Shown: positions 8,068 to 16,315, numbered from the stretch's first letter. The stretch is DNA of 64,000 nt from HK1 sp965221725 (GCA_965221725.1 OZ244909.1:3100001-3164000), one strand, 5' to 3'. Translations and numbers: made by a program. The notes: generated by a model from the letters alone, not told the origin.

Positions 8068-11028
8068 ATGTCTATAAGCAACAACGCACTCAAGATGTGC
8101 TTCGCTGCGGTGCTCACGGTGGGGCTTGCGGCATGCGGGTCGACCACCAAGCTCGATACGGCCAGGGACCAGCGCATGGTGGTCGACACCGCCATTAGTG
8201 ATGCTGATACCGCAGTTGCCGGTCTGTCCGCAGAATCCACCGACGAAGAGGTCGAGGCGGCGAAGAAGCTGATCCAGGACGCGAAGGACGCCGTAACGGC
8301 CGCCACGGCCCTGTCGATGAATGATCAGGATGGACTGAACGCCCATATCACGACGATCGAGATGAGGTTGACCGATACCGAGACGAACATCACGGCCAGG
8401 GACCAGCGCATGGTGGTCGACACCGCCATTAGTGATGCTAATACCGCAGTTGCCGGTCTGTCCGCAGAATCCACCGACGAAGAGGTCGAGGCGGCGAAGA
8501 AGCTGATCCAGGACGCGAAGGACGCCGTAACGGCCGCCACGGCCCTGTCGATGAATGATCAGGATGGACTGAACGCCCGTATCACGACGATCGAGATGAG
8601 GTTGACCGATACCGAGACGAACATCAACGATCACCGCTTGGCCGTGCGTGTCGACACCGCCGTTGGTGATGCCGATACCGCAGTTGCCGGTCTGTCCGCA
8701 GAATCCACCGACGAAGAGGTCGAGGCGGCGAAGAAGCTGATCCAGGACGCGAAGGACGCCCTTGAAGCTGCGAACGAGAGGTCGGTAGTGACCCCAGCGA
8801 AGGCGACCGAGCATACCCTGCGTATCACGATGATCGAGCGAAGCCTTGACACGACCGAGACGGCCATCGAGATGCATCGCGCGCAGGTCGAGAAAGATGC
8901 GGAAACGCAGCGGATGGCGGATGTCGCGAAAGCTCGCGCCCAGGCGATGCAGTCCTACATGGAAGCCGATGCGTACGCCACGGAGGCCGATAAAGCTGCC
9001 GAGGCGGCCGAGAGGACTTCTCCAGGCTCCCCCGGTGCGATGGCAGCCAGAGAGGCTGCTCTTTTGGCGCGCACTGCCGCGGATGCCGCGGAGGCGGCGC
9101 ATGACGCCATCACGGACGGCATGACCAAGGCAGAGGCCGACGAATTGGCCGACATGGCGGCGACCGAGGCTGGGAAAGCCAATTCCGAGTACATGATGGC
9201 CAAGGAAAAGAACGACGTTATTCAGAGCGCGAAAGCCGTCGACGACGAGGGACGGCGCGTGAGCGATGTCGAGGACGCCACGGAGGCAGCCGAAGGGGCG
9301 GCGAAGGCGGCTAGGGATGCGGCGACTGATGCACGGATGGTAGCCACCAACGCCCGAACGGCGGCGGTCGCTGCAAACGCTGCCTACATGAGAGCGGTGG
9401 AGGCTCGTACCGACAGCGGCGCGGCCAAGATGAAGGTCGATGCGGCGGAGATAGCTGCGACGGCGGCGGAGATGGCTGCGACGGACGCGGAGATGGCTGC
9501 TGACGATGCCGATGCCGCATACATGGGCATTGATGCCACCGGAAGCGCGAAAGACGCCGAGGATGCACAGAAGGCGGCCGAGATGGAGAGAGATACCGCC
9601 AAGGAGGCGCTGGATACAGCCAACGAGCAGTTGACGGCCGCAACGACGGCACGCAACGCCGCCATGGAGGCGGCGGGCACGCACGTCCTCCGCCTCTTCA
9701 TGGCGGCGAACGGCGCTCACGTCATGGACGATAAGGGCACGCCAGCCGACGAGAAGGCTGACCATGTAAAGAGCGTTGGTGAGGCCATGGCAACGATATC
9801 GCGGACGCAGAACGGCAATCAGGGGTCCAGCACCGCTGTCATGATCACATGGCCCGGGGACACGGTAGACAACCCGGCCACGATGGGCACCAACGAGTTC
9901 ACAGAGGGCATGCTGGGAATCACAGTGAATGTTGCTGGCACTACCAACATCACGGCCGAGTTGAAGGAAGACCGGGCGGCCATGGACCTCAACGGCGATG
10001 GCGATATGACAGACCCAGGTGAACCCCGCATCATCCAGACCGCCAGGAAGATCGCCGATCTCGGCAACTTTCAGGGGTACGAACTTTGGGAGGATGACGG
10101 GAACGCTAACACCAGCACGGACCGTGCCCGCGCGATCCTCTTCACCAACAAGCAGAAGGGCACCGACAGCGTTCTCCAGGTGATTGGAGTGACAGCACGG
10201 AGTGTTGAGAATGTTGCTGTTACGCCAACCACGCTCACCAAGCTCGGGACGAAGTCCGGGGATACGTATACTGGCGCAGAGTACACACCGGCCGGCGATT
10301 CGGCTCTCACGGGAACCCTGACCTGTCCCTCGAGCGCTACCTGCTCGGTCGACGCGACCACGGCCGTGAACGGCGCCGTCACCATCAACAGCGTTTCGGG
10401 CTATGTGTTCACCGGTAGTCGGGAGGCCAGGGAAGCCGTCGATGCCGCGGAAGCGATGGAAAACAACGACTACCTGGCGTTCGGTCTCTGGCTGGAAGAG
10501 GGCGATAACGGCGTTACCGACACCTTCGGCGCCTTCGCCTCCGGTGGTGCTGACTACGACGTCAATGTGGCAAGCGCCGTCACCGGCACTGCCACCTACA
10601 GCGGCAACGCGGCGGGCGCCCATCACAAGACGGGCGAGGGCGTCAACTGGTTCCACGGCGATGCCCGCCTGACGGCCAACTTCGGCACGAACGCTCAGCC
10701 TGGCACCATTTCGGGGGCAATCCGCAACATCCGGGTGAATGGCGATGCGGCGATGTCGGCCCCGATCTACCTGGGGGAGGCCAACCTGACCGACAGCAAC
10801 GCCACCTTCAACGGCGCGGCCTTCATGGGCGCGGAGACCGCACCGGGTGCCCCCACGCATGAATTCGACGGCACGTGGAGCGGCACTTTCTTCGGTCCGA
10901 CAGCGGACGACCCAAATACGGCACCTCTCGCGACCGCCGGCACCTTCGGTGTCACCAAATCCCAGGGTGCGGGAGGTGGCCAGGTGGTCGAGAGCTTCGT
11001 CGGTGCTTTTGGGGCTCACAAGGAGTAA
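8068..11028 (+). CDS. Large repeat-containing surface lipoprotein with TbpB-like barrel
   Basis: 986 residues, ATG 8068 behind a strong GAGGAGA site. The signal peptide ends in lipobox LAAC (Cys23). Residues ~32-265 are three 78-residue repeats (TDEEVEAAKKLIQDAKDA core), and residues ~265-540 are alanine-rich heptad-like helix, so the N-terminal half is probably a long coiled-coil stalk. The C-terminal ~430 residues are a TbpB-like barrel with GTATYSGNAAGAH, FDGTWSGTFFGP and the terminal ESFVGAFGAHKE. This family is exported by Slam proteins, and one lies at 2540-3913. A strong terminator follows at 11069, so the gene is probably monocistronic. Ligand unknown; an adhesin or nutrient receptor is possible. 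Confidence 0.85.
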   Translation: MSISNNALKMCFAAVLTVGLAACGSTTKLDTARDQRMVVDTAISDADTAVAGLSAESTDEEVEAAKKLIQDAKDAVTAATALSMNDQDGLNAHITTIEMRLTDTETNITARDQRMVVDTAISDANTAVAGLSAESTDEEVEAAKKLIQDAKDAVTAATALSMNDQDGLNARITTIEMRLTDTETNINDHRLAVRVDTAVGDADTAVAGLSAESTDEEVEAAKKLIQDAKDALEAANERSVVTPAKATEHTLRITMIERSLDTTETAIEMHRAQVEKDAETQRMADVAKARAQAMQSYMEADAYATEADKAAEAAERTSPGSPGAMAAREAALLARTAADAAEAAHDAITDGMTKAEADELADMAATEAGKANSEYMMAKEKNDVIQSAKAVDDEGRRVSDVEDATEAAEGAAKAARDAATDARMVATNARTAAVAANAAYMRAVEARTDSGAAKMKVDAAEIAATAAEMAATDAEMAADDADAAYMGIDATGSAKDAEDAQKAAEMERDTAKEALDTANEQLTAATTARNAAMEAAGTHVLRLFMAANGAHVMDDKGTPADEKADHVKSVGEAMATISRTQNGNQGSSTAVMITWPGDTVDNPATMGTNEFTEGMLGITVNVAGTTNITAELKEDRAAMDLNGDGDMTDPGEPRIIQTARKIADLGNFQGYELWEDDGNANTSTDRARAILFTNKQKGTDSVLQVIGVTARSVENVAVTPTTLTKLGTKSGDTYTGAEYTPAGDSALTGTLTCPSSATCSVDATTAVNGAVTINSVSGYVFTGSREAREAVDAAEAMENNDYLAFGLWLEEGDNGVTDTFGAFASGGADYDVNVASAVTGTATYSGNAAGAHHKTGEGVNWFHGDARLTANFGTNAQPGTISGAIRNIRVNGDAAMSAPIYLGEANLTDSNATFNGAAFMGAETAPGAPTHEFDGTWSGTFFGPTADDPNTAPLATAGTFGVTKSQGAGGGQVVESFVGAFGAHKE
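8161..8862 (+). repeat. Three in-frame 234-bp tandem repeats in the lipoprotein gene
   Basis: Units at 8161-8394, 8395-8628 and 8629-8862 each encode 78 residues. Units 1 and 2 differ at only a few bases (for example GCTGAT/GCTAAT). Unit 3 keeps the TDEEVEAAKKLIQDAKDA core but has diverged at both ends. Because the period is a multiple of three, copy-number change would alter stalk length without breaking the frame. Confidence 0.9.
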
Positions 11029-11068
11029 CTGCACAGAGCAGATCCGAAACACCAAACTGCATGCTCTG

Positions 11069-11098
11069 GAGGGTGGCTAATGGCCACCCTCTTTTTTT
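11069..11098 (+). terminator. Intrinsic terminator of the large lipoprotein gene
   Basis: A perfect 9-bp stem (GAGGGTGGC / GCCACCCTC) with a 5-nt loop is followed by seven T residues, 40 bp after the stop codon. This is a textbook rho-independent terminator. Confidence 0.9.
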
Positions 11099-11463
11099 AT
11101 GCGTGCCGAGCACAATCGACAACACGTTGGTGATCGATGCATGCTAAGGATCCTGACCGAAATTAATTTTCTACCTCATCGACCCCAATCTCCTTTCAGG
11201 AAGTAGGTACAGGCGTCACGATGGTGACGAGATCGAGCACATGACAGGGCACTGCTGCGGCCTACAACGGTGCTGACCTTCGGTAAGTTCGTCACTGACT
11301 CCGGGATTGTCTACAACGCCTACCCACTCAACCTCAAGGGAGAATCGATGCGAAAAACACGCCGACCGTTGAACCAAACCGATCGCTTCACCCCATAATG
11401 CAACACCCGCGTCGCTCCGCTCCGACTCGGTGATCGGCATCGCACCGGAATGGGTGATCGGAA
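11099..11463. other. Intergenic, nothing recognised
   Basis: No gene or clear signal is seen. The first 100 bases are AT-richer than the surroundings. It separates two convergent relatives, the intact lipoprotein (+) and its decayed paralogue (-). Confidence 0.4.
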
Positions 11464-12435
11464 TCACTGGAATGCGCAGATCGCGGCGGTCGCGAGAGGT
11501 GCGGTGATCGACTCGTTCACATCAGTCGTATCTCCGTCGTCCTCTGTCGCACCGAAGAAAGAGCCACTCCAGGTGCCGTCGAATTCATGCGTGGTGGCAC
11601 CCGGTGCGGTCTCCGCGCCCATGAAGGCCGCGCCGTTGAAGGTGGCGGTGCCGTCGGTCAGGGTGTACCCTGCGCCAGTGCACGTATCCCCGGACTTCAT
11701 CCCGAGCTTGGTGAGCGTGGTTCCCGTAACAACAACATTCTCAACACTCCGTGCTGTCGCTCCAATCACCTGGAGAACGCTGTCGGTGCCCTTCTGCTTG
11801 TTGGTGAAGAGGATCGCGCGGGCACGGTCCGTGCTGGTGTTGGCGTTCCCGTCATCCTCCCAAAGTTCGTACCCCTGAAAGTTGCCGAGATCGGCGATCT
11901 TCCTGGCGGTCTGGATGTGGCATCAATGCCCATGTATGCGGCATCGGCATCGTCAGCAGCCACCTTCGCGTCCCTCGCAGCGCTCTCCGCCGCCGTCGCA
12001 GCAACACTCGCCGCATCGGCCTTCATCTTGGCCGCGCCGCTGTCGGTACGAGCCTCCACCGCTCTCATGTAGGCAGCGTTTGCAGCGACCGCCGCCGTTC
12101 GGGCGTTGGTGGCTACCATCCGTGCATCAGTCGCCGCATCCCTAGCCGCCTTCCATGTAGGACTGCATCGCCCGGGCGCGAGCGGCCGCGACATCCGCCA
12201 CCCGCTGCGTTTCCGCATTCTTCTCGGCCTCATCGCGATGCCTCGCGATGGCCTTCTCGGTCGAGCCGAGGGTCTCCTCAATGGTGGTAATGCGTGCGTT
12301 CAGAGCGAGCGCCTGTTCCGCAGTCAACAACGACGTCGCGCCTCCCAGGGCATCCTTCGCCGCTGCGATCAGACCCTCCGCGGCCTCGACTTCAGCATCG
12401 GTGGACATCGCAGTGAGAGCCCCGATAGCAGTCAT
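11464..12435 (-). pseudogene. Deletion-scarred paralogue of the repeat lipoprotein
   Basis: Read on the minus strand, three blocks of the 8068-11028 lipoprotein appear in order but in different frames. They are a repeat-like block (DAEVEAAEGLIAAAKDAL...AETQRVADVA, 12435-12142), the alanine-rich block (AARDAATDARMVATNARTAA), and the barrel block (IGATARSVENVVV...GAAFMGAETAPG...HEFDGTWSGSFFGA) ending 11464. At least three internal deletions of about 0.3-0.5 kb explain the frame changes; the first joins at a shared GAAG. Signal peptide and terminal barrel strand are missing, so it cannot make a surface protein. It may serve as a silent donor for recombination. Confidence 0.8.
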
Positions 12436-12704
12436 CGCCGCATCGATCGCGGCGCTGTGCCGGTGGCGCGGGCGACCTTCTCGAGGGTCCGCGTCGATGG
12501 CGGCACCCGGCCGCTCTCCGGACGCGCCACCACCGATTGCGTCGTCTTCATCCTCGCGGCCAGCTCCGCCTGGGTCATGCCGGCCCGCGTGCGCGCCTCG
12601 ATCAGCGCACGGGCCAGTTCGAACTCCGGTCCCAGCCGCTCATGGGCTTCCCGATAGTCCGAGTTCCGGCTCCAGCGTTCATGCAGTTCCTCAAGCGTGC
12701 TCAT
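12432..12704 (-). CDS. XRE-family HTH regulator, antitoxin-type, with altered C-terminus
   Basis: 90 residues from ATG 12704 (MSTLEELHERW). Residues ~30-75 are an HTH_XRE domain (AGMTQAELAARMKTTQSVVARPESG). This layout is that of antitoxins paired with Gp49/HigB-type toxins. The ATG overlaps a TGA (ATGA) of an upstream frame, but no recognisable toxin remains there. The expected ending KVARATGT is followed by unrelated TAPRSMRR, where the lipoprotein pseudogene begins, so the last residues come from a recombination junction. About 95% identical DNA occurs at 14606-14815. It may still fold and bind DNA. Confidence 0.6.
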   Translation of the reverse strand: MSTLEELHERWSRNSDYREAHERLGPEFELARALIEARTRAGMTQAELAARMKTTQSVVARPESGRVPPSTRTLEKVARATGTAPRSMRR

Positions 12705-12943
12705 TGCATAATCCGCGGTTGCGTTCGGTGTCTCGACGCGCCAATTCACGAGGCGGCACTGTATGGTAGGTTTGCGTGGTAGGTTTGCCATGAGGGTAAG
12801 TCGCTGCCTCGTCGGCTGGAATCCGCTGGCGGAATCAGGCGCGATGGAAAGGATGGGTGTGCGCGTGCGGCCGGGCTCGGCTGTTGGCGCTTGTGCGGCA
12901 GGGGTTGCCGGAGCGGTTGCCGGGCCTTGAGGAGCGAAGCATC

Positions 12944-13732
12944 ATGTCCATCAAGGGGTCCGTGGGCAAGGGCGGGGGCAACGCCAGGGCAGACGTGACG
13001 GTGGTCCAGGCCGCGCTCAACGAAAATCTCGGCCGCACCCCGGGCGCGGTCCGCCTGGTCTTGGACGGCGTCTGCGGCGAGAACACGCAACGCGAGATCG
13101 ATCGCTACCAGAGCAAGGTCATGGGGGTCGGCTCTCCCGACGGGCGCGTGGACCCGGCCGGCAGGATGATGCGGGACATGGCGGAGGGATTCGAGGGTGA
13201 GCTGAACCTCAACGTGCTGCAGGGCATCATGCCGGCGGCGAACGAGGTCAAGGTGGAGCTTTATCTGCCGTACCTGCTCGCGAAGATGAAAGCCCGCGAG
13301 ATCGACACGCCGTTGCGCCGGGCGCACTTCCTTGCGCAGATCGGCCATGAGAGCGGTGCCCTGCGCTACAACGAGGAGCGGGCGAGCGGCGCCGCCTATG
13401 AGAACCGTCGCGATCTCGGCAACTCCGAAGACGGTGACGGCAGGCGTTTCAAGGGTCGCGGGCTGATCCAACTGACCGGACGCGCCAACTACAGAGACTA
13501 CGGGAAGTCCATCGGCATCGACCTCACCGATGACGAGAACCGGTTGAAGGTCGCCCGCGATCCGGCGCTGGCCGTGGACGCGGCCTGCTGGTTCTGGCAG
13601 ACGCGCAAGCTCAACCGGTTCGCGGATGACGACGATGTGGTCGAGGTGACACGGCGCATCAATGGCGGGACCAACGGCCTTGCCGACCGCAAGGACTACC
13701 TGGCGCGAGCTCGCTACTTCCTGAACACGTGA
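12944..13732 (+). CDS. GH19-type lysozyme/endolysin with N-terminal peptidoglycan-binding-like domain
   Basis: 262 residues from ATG 12944, with GAGGAG 10 bp upstream. Residues ~5-75 look like a peptidoglycan-binding domain (VVQAALNENLG...DGVCGENTQREIDRYQ). Residues ~100-262 match the GH19 chitinase/lysozyme fold: AHFLAQIGHESG with candidate catalytic Glu136, YENRRDLGN with Glu153, and KGRGLIQLTGRANY. It has no signal peptide, as in phage endolysins needing a holin. It is followed after 6 bp by higB, which is unusual and suggests a phage-derived cargo cassette. Its catalytic domain is duplicated at 15033-15618. Confidence 0.8.
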   Translation: MSIKGSVGKGGGNARADVTVVQAALNENLGRTPGAVRLVLDGVCGENTQREIDRYQSKVMGVGSPDGRVDPAGRMMRDMAEGFEGELNLNVLQGIMPAANEVKVELYLPYLLAKMKAREIDTPLRRAHFLAQIGHESGALRYNEERASGAAYENRRDLGNSEDGDGRRFKGRGLIQLTGRANYRDYGKSIGIDLTDDENRLKVARDPALAVDAACWFWQTRKLNRFADDDDVVEVTRRINGGTNGLADRKDYLARARYFLNT

Positions 13733-13736
13733 GCGC
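13151..13736. repeat. 586-bp duplicated lysozyme segment, copy 1
   Basis: Bases 13151-13736 match 15033-15618 in the same orientation at offset 1,882, with only a handful of substitutions (for example C/A at 13158 and GAG/CAG shortly after). The copy covers the catalytic domain and the stop region of the GH19 gene. Confidence 0.9.
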
Positions 13737-13738
13737 CC

Positions 13739-14029
13739 ATGATCATCCGGTCCATCCGCCATCGGGGAGTGCGCCAGCTATTCGAGAACAATTCGTCCCG
13801 GCTGCTGAAGCAGGATCTCGTGGAGCGGGTGCGCGGCATTCTGGCTGCGCTTGCCCTGGCCGAGACCATGGAGGACTTCATCCGCGAGGCAGCGCCCGGA
13901 TGGCGGGTTCACCGACTGTCGGGCGAGCGCCGGCACGAATGGAGCGTGTCCGTGTCGGGCAACTGGCGCATCACGTTCGAGGAACGCAACGGCGCCATCG
14001 AGCGCCTGAACCTGGAGGACTACCACTGA
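13739..14029 (+). CDS. higB: HigB-type RelE-superfamily mRNA interferase toxin
   Basis: 96 residues. It has the HigB/RelE pattern: MIIRSIRHRGVRQLFE at the start, RLSGERRHEWSVSVSGNWRITFEE in the core and a C-terminal LEDYH. HigB toxins cleave mRNA on the ribosome and are neutralised by HigA. The stop overlaps the downstream higA start by one base (TGATG), so the two are translationally coupled in the toxin-first order typical of higBA. It begins 6 bp after the lysozyme gene and may be co-transcribed with it. Confidence 0.85.
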   Translation: MIIRSIRHRGVRQLFENNSSRLLKQDLVERVRGILAALALAETMEDFIREAAPGWRVHRLSGERRHEWSVSVSGNWRITFEERNGAIERLNLEDYH

Positions 14030-14331
14030 TGACCAGCGGCGGCATCAAGATGGGGATGACACCCCCGCACCCCGGCGCTTTCATTCGCATCGAGGCCCTT
14101 GAGGAGTTGGGGTTGAGCGTGTCGGCGGCGGCGCGGATTCTCGGCGTGCGCCGTGCGATGCTCTCGGACCTTGTAAACGGCAACGCCTCACTGTCGCCCG
14201 AAATGGCGCTCAGGGTCGAGAAGGCATTCGGCCTCAGCATGGACCTTCTGTTGCGGATGCAGGCATGGCACGACGCGACGCAGATGCGCGCGCGGGCCGA
14301 CGAAATCGACGTTCGGCGGTATCAGGAGTGA
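14029..14331 (+). CDS. higA: HigA-type XRE antitoxin
   Basis: 100 residues starting at ATG 14029, overlapping the higB stop. The start PPHPGAFIRIEALEELGLS and the HTH (SAAARILGVRRAMLSDLVNGNASLSPEMALRVEKAFG) are characteristic of HigA. It should bind HigB and repress its own promoter. The C-terminus ...RADEIDVRRYQE is of normal length. The stop codon lies in a 54-bp sequence repeated at 16129-16182. Confidence 0.85.
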   Translation: MTSGGIKMGMTPPHPGAFIRIEALEELGLSVSAAARILGVRRAMLSDLVNGNASLSPEMALRVEKAFGLSMDLLLRMQAWHDATQMRARADEIDVRRYQE

Positions 14332-14376
14332 ACGGCATGTTCGGTATCGCGATGGTACGGAGGGAGTGGATGCCAT
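14323..14376. repeat. 54-bp direct repeat, copy A (end of higA)
   Basis: The sequence from CAGGAGTGAACGGCATGTTC to ...GGATGCCAT is identical at 14323-14376 and 16129-16182. Both copies begin with the Gln-Glu-stop end of a reading frame, which suggests that a second antitoxin-like gene tail once stood at 16129. Confidence 0.85.
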
Positions 14377-14381
14377 TGTTA

Positions 14382-14429
14382 GCGCAAAGCCGTAATGTCC
14401 CCTTTGAGCAAAGTTGAAGTGTCCCCTTT
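14382..14429. repeat. Two 24-bp tandem repeats resembling IS21-family ends
   Basis: Read on the minus strand, two units begin AAAGGGGACA(C/T)T and end CTTTGC(T/G)C, back to back. Tandem 20-25-bp repeats with GGGGACA cores are typical of the termini of IS21-family insertion sequences. No istA or istB gene is present here. The following sequence to about 14600 has no recognised gene. Confidence 0.5.
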
Positions 14430-14605
14430 TTGCCTGTGGCGGGGGGTGTGTTTTGGCGGATTTTGGGAGGTTTTTGAGCGTGGGGGAGGCGGACCGTGCT
14501 GCGGTGGTTGCGCAGGTATCGGAGGGGCGCTTCCGGACGCTCCCGATGGTCACCGCTATCCTTCCGGTCTCGGACTCGTCCGTAGCGGTCGTACTCAGAT
14601 TATCC

Positions 14606-14808
14606 GGCACCCGGCCGCTCTCCGGACGCGCCACCGCCGATTGCGTCGTCTTCATCCTCGCGGCCAGCTCCGCCTGGGTCATGCCGGCCCGCGTGCGCGC
14701 CTCGAACAGCGCGCAGGCCGGCTCGAACTCCGGTCCCAGCCGCTCATGGGCTTCCCGATAGTCCGGGTTCCGGCCCCAGCGTTCATGCAGTTCGTCAAGC
14801 GTGCTCAT
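14606..14808 (-). pseudogene. Truncated XRE antitoxin, paralogue of 12432-12704
   Basis: From ATG 14808 the protein begins MSTLDELHERWGRNPDYREAHERLGPEFE and contains most of an XRE HTH (AGMTQAELAARMKTTQSAVARPESGRVP). Homology stops at 14606; beyond that the frame reads into unrelated sequence down to 14188. The 3' part of the gene, including the end of the HTH, has been lost. The start overlaps the upstream toxin remnant in the classical ATGA fashion. Confidence 0.7.
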
Positions 14809-15032
14809 TGCATAACCTCCCCGGCGCGACGCAGCGCCAATTCGACCTCCCGGCGCGGTGTGCGCGAGGTCTTCTTCACGAGGGCCCGCACCACGACCAC
14901 CCGCCGGCCGGTCGCGACGACATGGATCGCCCGCGCGATGCCGTCCCGGCCACTCAGGCGGATTTCCCACAGCGGGCCGGTCAGGCGCCTGACATGCGGT
15001 GCGCCCACGCGTTCCAGCCCGAACGTGGCGAT
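14805..15032 (-). pseudogene. Gp49/HigB-like toxin, 5'-truncated
   Basis: The frame ending TGA 14807-14805 reads VRRLTGPLWEIRLSGRDGIA, then VVATGRRVVVVRALVKKT and a PRREVELALRRAGEV tail. This is the C-terminal two thirds of a phage-derived Gp49-like (DUF891) RelE-family toxin. The 5' end is cut exactly where the duplicated lysozyme block begins (15033), so the duplication destroyed the gene. It overlaps the XRE antitoxin start by 4 bp, confirming that they were once a toxin-antitoxin pair. Confidence 0.75.
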
Positions 15033-15618
15033 GACCCGGACGGCAGGATGATGCGGGACATGGCGCAGGGATTCGAGGGTGAGCTGAACCTCAACGTGCT
15101 GCAGGGCATCATGCCGGCGGCGAACGAGGTCGAGGTGGAGCTTTATCTGCCGTACCTGCTCGCGAAGATGAAAGCCCGCGAGATCGACACGCCGTTGCGC
15201 CGGGCGCACTTCCTTGCGCAGATCGGCCATGAGAGCGGTGCCCTGCGCTACAACGAGGAGCGGGCGAGCGGCGCCGCCTATGAGAACCGTCGCGATCTCG
15301 GCAACTCCGAAGACGGTGACGGCAGGCGTTTCAAGGGTCGCGGGCTGATCCAACTGACCGGACGCGCCAACTACAGAGACTACGGGAAGTCCATCGGCAT
15401 CGACCTCACCGATGACGAGAACCGGTTGAAGGTCGCCCGCGATCCGGCGCTGGCCGTGGACGCGGCCTGCTGGTTCTGGCAGACGCGCAAGCTCAACCGG
15501 TTCGCGGATGACGACGATGTGGTCGAGGTGACACGGCGCATCAATGGCGGGACCAACGGCCTTGCCGACCGCAAGGACTACCTGGCGCGAGCTCGCTACT
15601 TCCTGAACACGTAAGCGC
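15033..15618. repeat. 586-bp duplicated lysozyme segment, copy 2
   Basis: Second copy of 13151-13736 (see that entry). Its left end interrupts the Gp49-like toxin. Its right end keeps the lysozyme stop codon (TAA instead of TGA) and then diverges after AGCGC. Confidence 0.9.
15048..15614 (+). pseudogene. Partial GH19 lysozyme copy (catalytic domain only)
   Basis: The frame from ATG 15048 (MMRDMAQGFEGELN) encodes 188 residues identical, but for isolated substitutions, to residues 75-262 of the lysozyme at 12944. The HESG and KGRGLIQLTGRANY motifs are intact, but the peptidoglycan-binding part and the native promoter and start are absent. No good ribosome-binding site is seen, so I treat it as a duplicated fragment rather than a working gene. 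Confidence 0.7.
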
Positions 15619-15647
15619 GCCGTGCGCTCGGGTGCAAGTTCCTACGA

Positions 15648-15725
15648 CACTTGACGGTGATTTCTAACACACTTGACCGAGATTCCTGCGCACTTGACGG
15701 TGATTGCTGAGTGACTTGACCGTCG
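15648..15725. repeat. Four imperfect ~21-bp tandem repeats (ACTTGACSGTGATT-like)
   Basis: Four spaced copies of a motif near ACTTGAC(G/C)G(T/A)GATT occur at about 21-22-bp steps directly after the lysozyme copy. Multiple spaced terminal repeats of this kind are seen at ends of IS21-family elements, so this is probably the footprint of a lost insertion. The motif differs from that at 14382-14429, implying a second element. Confidence 0.5.
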
Positions 15726-15810
15726 CGTGCCGGTCGAACTCGCGTAGATCGGCAGGCGGCGTATCCGCCCTTGTCCCGAAACGCTTGCCGACCACCGGCA
15801 CACCGGCTGA

Positions 15811-16023
15811 TCAGGCGGCGATCTCCACCACCGTCGCCGTGCATTGCGGAGCCGGAACCGGCTCGCCGTACTCTCGCAGGCTCTCGATGTGCAGGACGAT
15901 GGCCGCTCGGATCGCCCGGATGGCCTCGTCGTGGGTCGGCCCCGTGGCCACGCACCCAGGCAAGTCGGGTACGTAGGCGGCATAGTTTCCTGGCGCCCTC
16001 TCGATCACGATTGTGTATTCCAT
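15811..16023 (-). CDS. HicB-family antitoxin-like protein, apparently orphan
   Basis: 70 residues from ATG 16023, preceded by AGAGGGGG. The sequence MEYTIVIERAPGNYAAYVPDLPGCVATG then THDEAIRAIRAAIVLHIESLRE is the HicB/UPF0150 partial RNase-H fold. HicB proteins normally neutralise a small HicA toxin, but no HicA frame is seen on either side. Stand-alone HicB-like proteins of this length are common. Its short C-terminus lacks a separate DNA-binding domain. Confidence 0.7.
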   Translation of the reverse strand: MEYTIVIERAPGNYAAYVPDLPGCVATGPTHDEAIRAIRAAIVLHIESLREYGEPVPAPQCTATVVEIAA

Positions 16024-16128
16024 CTTTACCCCCTCTTCTTCACCGATTTCCAGCGCCAGGTGGAAACGCTTCAGCGCCAGGTGGTCGGGCTCAGCATCGA
16101 GCAAGCCAGGCTTGCCGCCATCGTCGAG

Positions 16129-16182
16129 CAGGAGTGAACGGCATGTTCGGTATCGCGATGGTACGGAGGGAGTGGATGCCAT
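16129..16182. repeat. 54-bp direct repeat, copy B
   Basis: Identical to 14323-14376. Just upstream on the plus strand a short frame (QRQVVGLSIEQARLAAIVEQE, then stop) ends at the same Gln-Glu-stop and probably represents the last piece of a deleted gene. Confidence 0.8.
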
Positions 16183-16315
16183 GATGCAGGTTCCGCCATG
16201 ATCTCCACCATGGCGTCACCTACGGCCGGTGGACGGGCGGACCGGCGGACACCGTTGGGATGGGTAGCCTGCTTGGCGCGGTCTGCCAGCGCCGCCGAGG
16301 GTTGTGAAGGCTATA

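Noticed and set aside
7822..11055. A 1,077-codon open frame on the minus strand
   Set aside because: It is antisense to the repeat lipoprotein, mirrors its repeats and has no domain or start signal; it is a by-product of GC-rich codon bias.
15648..15725. Possible CRISPR array or regulator-site cluster
   Set aside because: Only four imperfect copies with ~21-bp spacing and no spacer diversity; IS-end repeats fit better.
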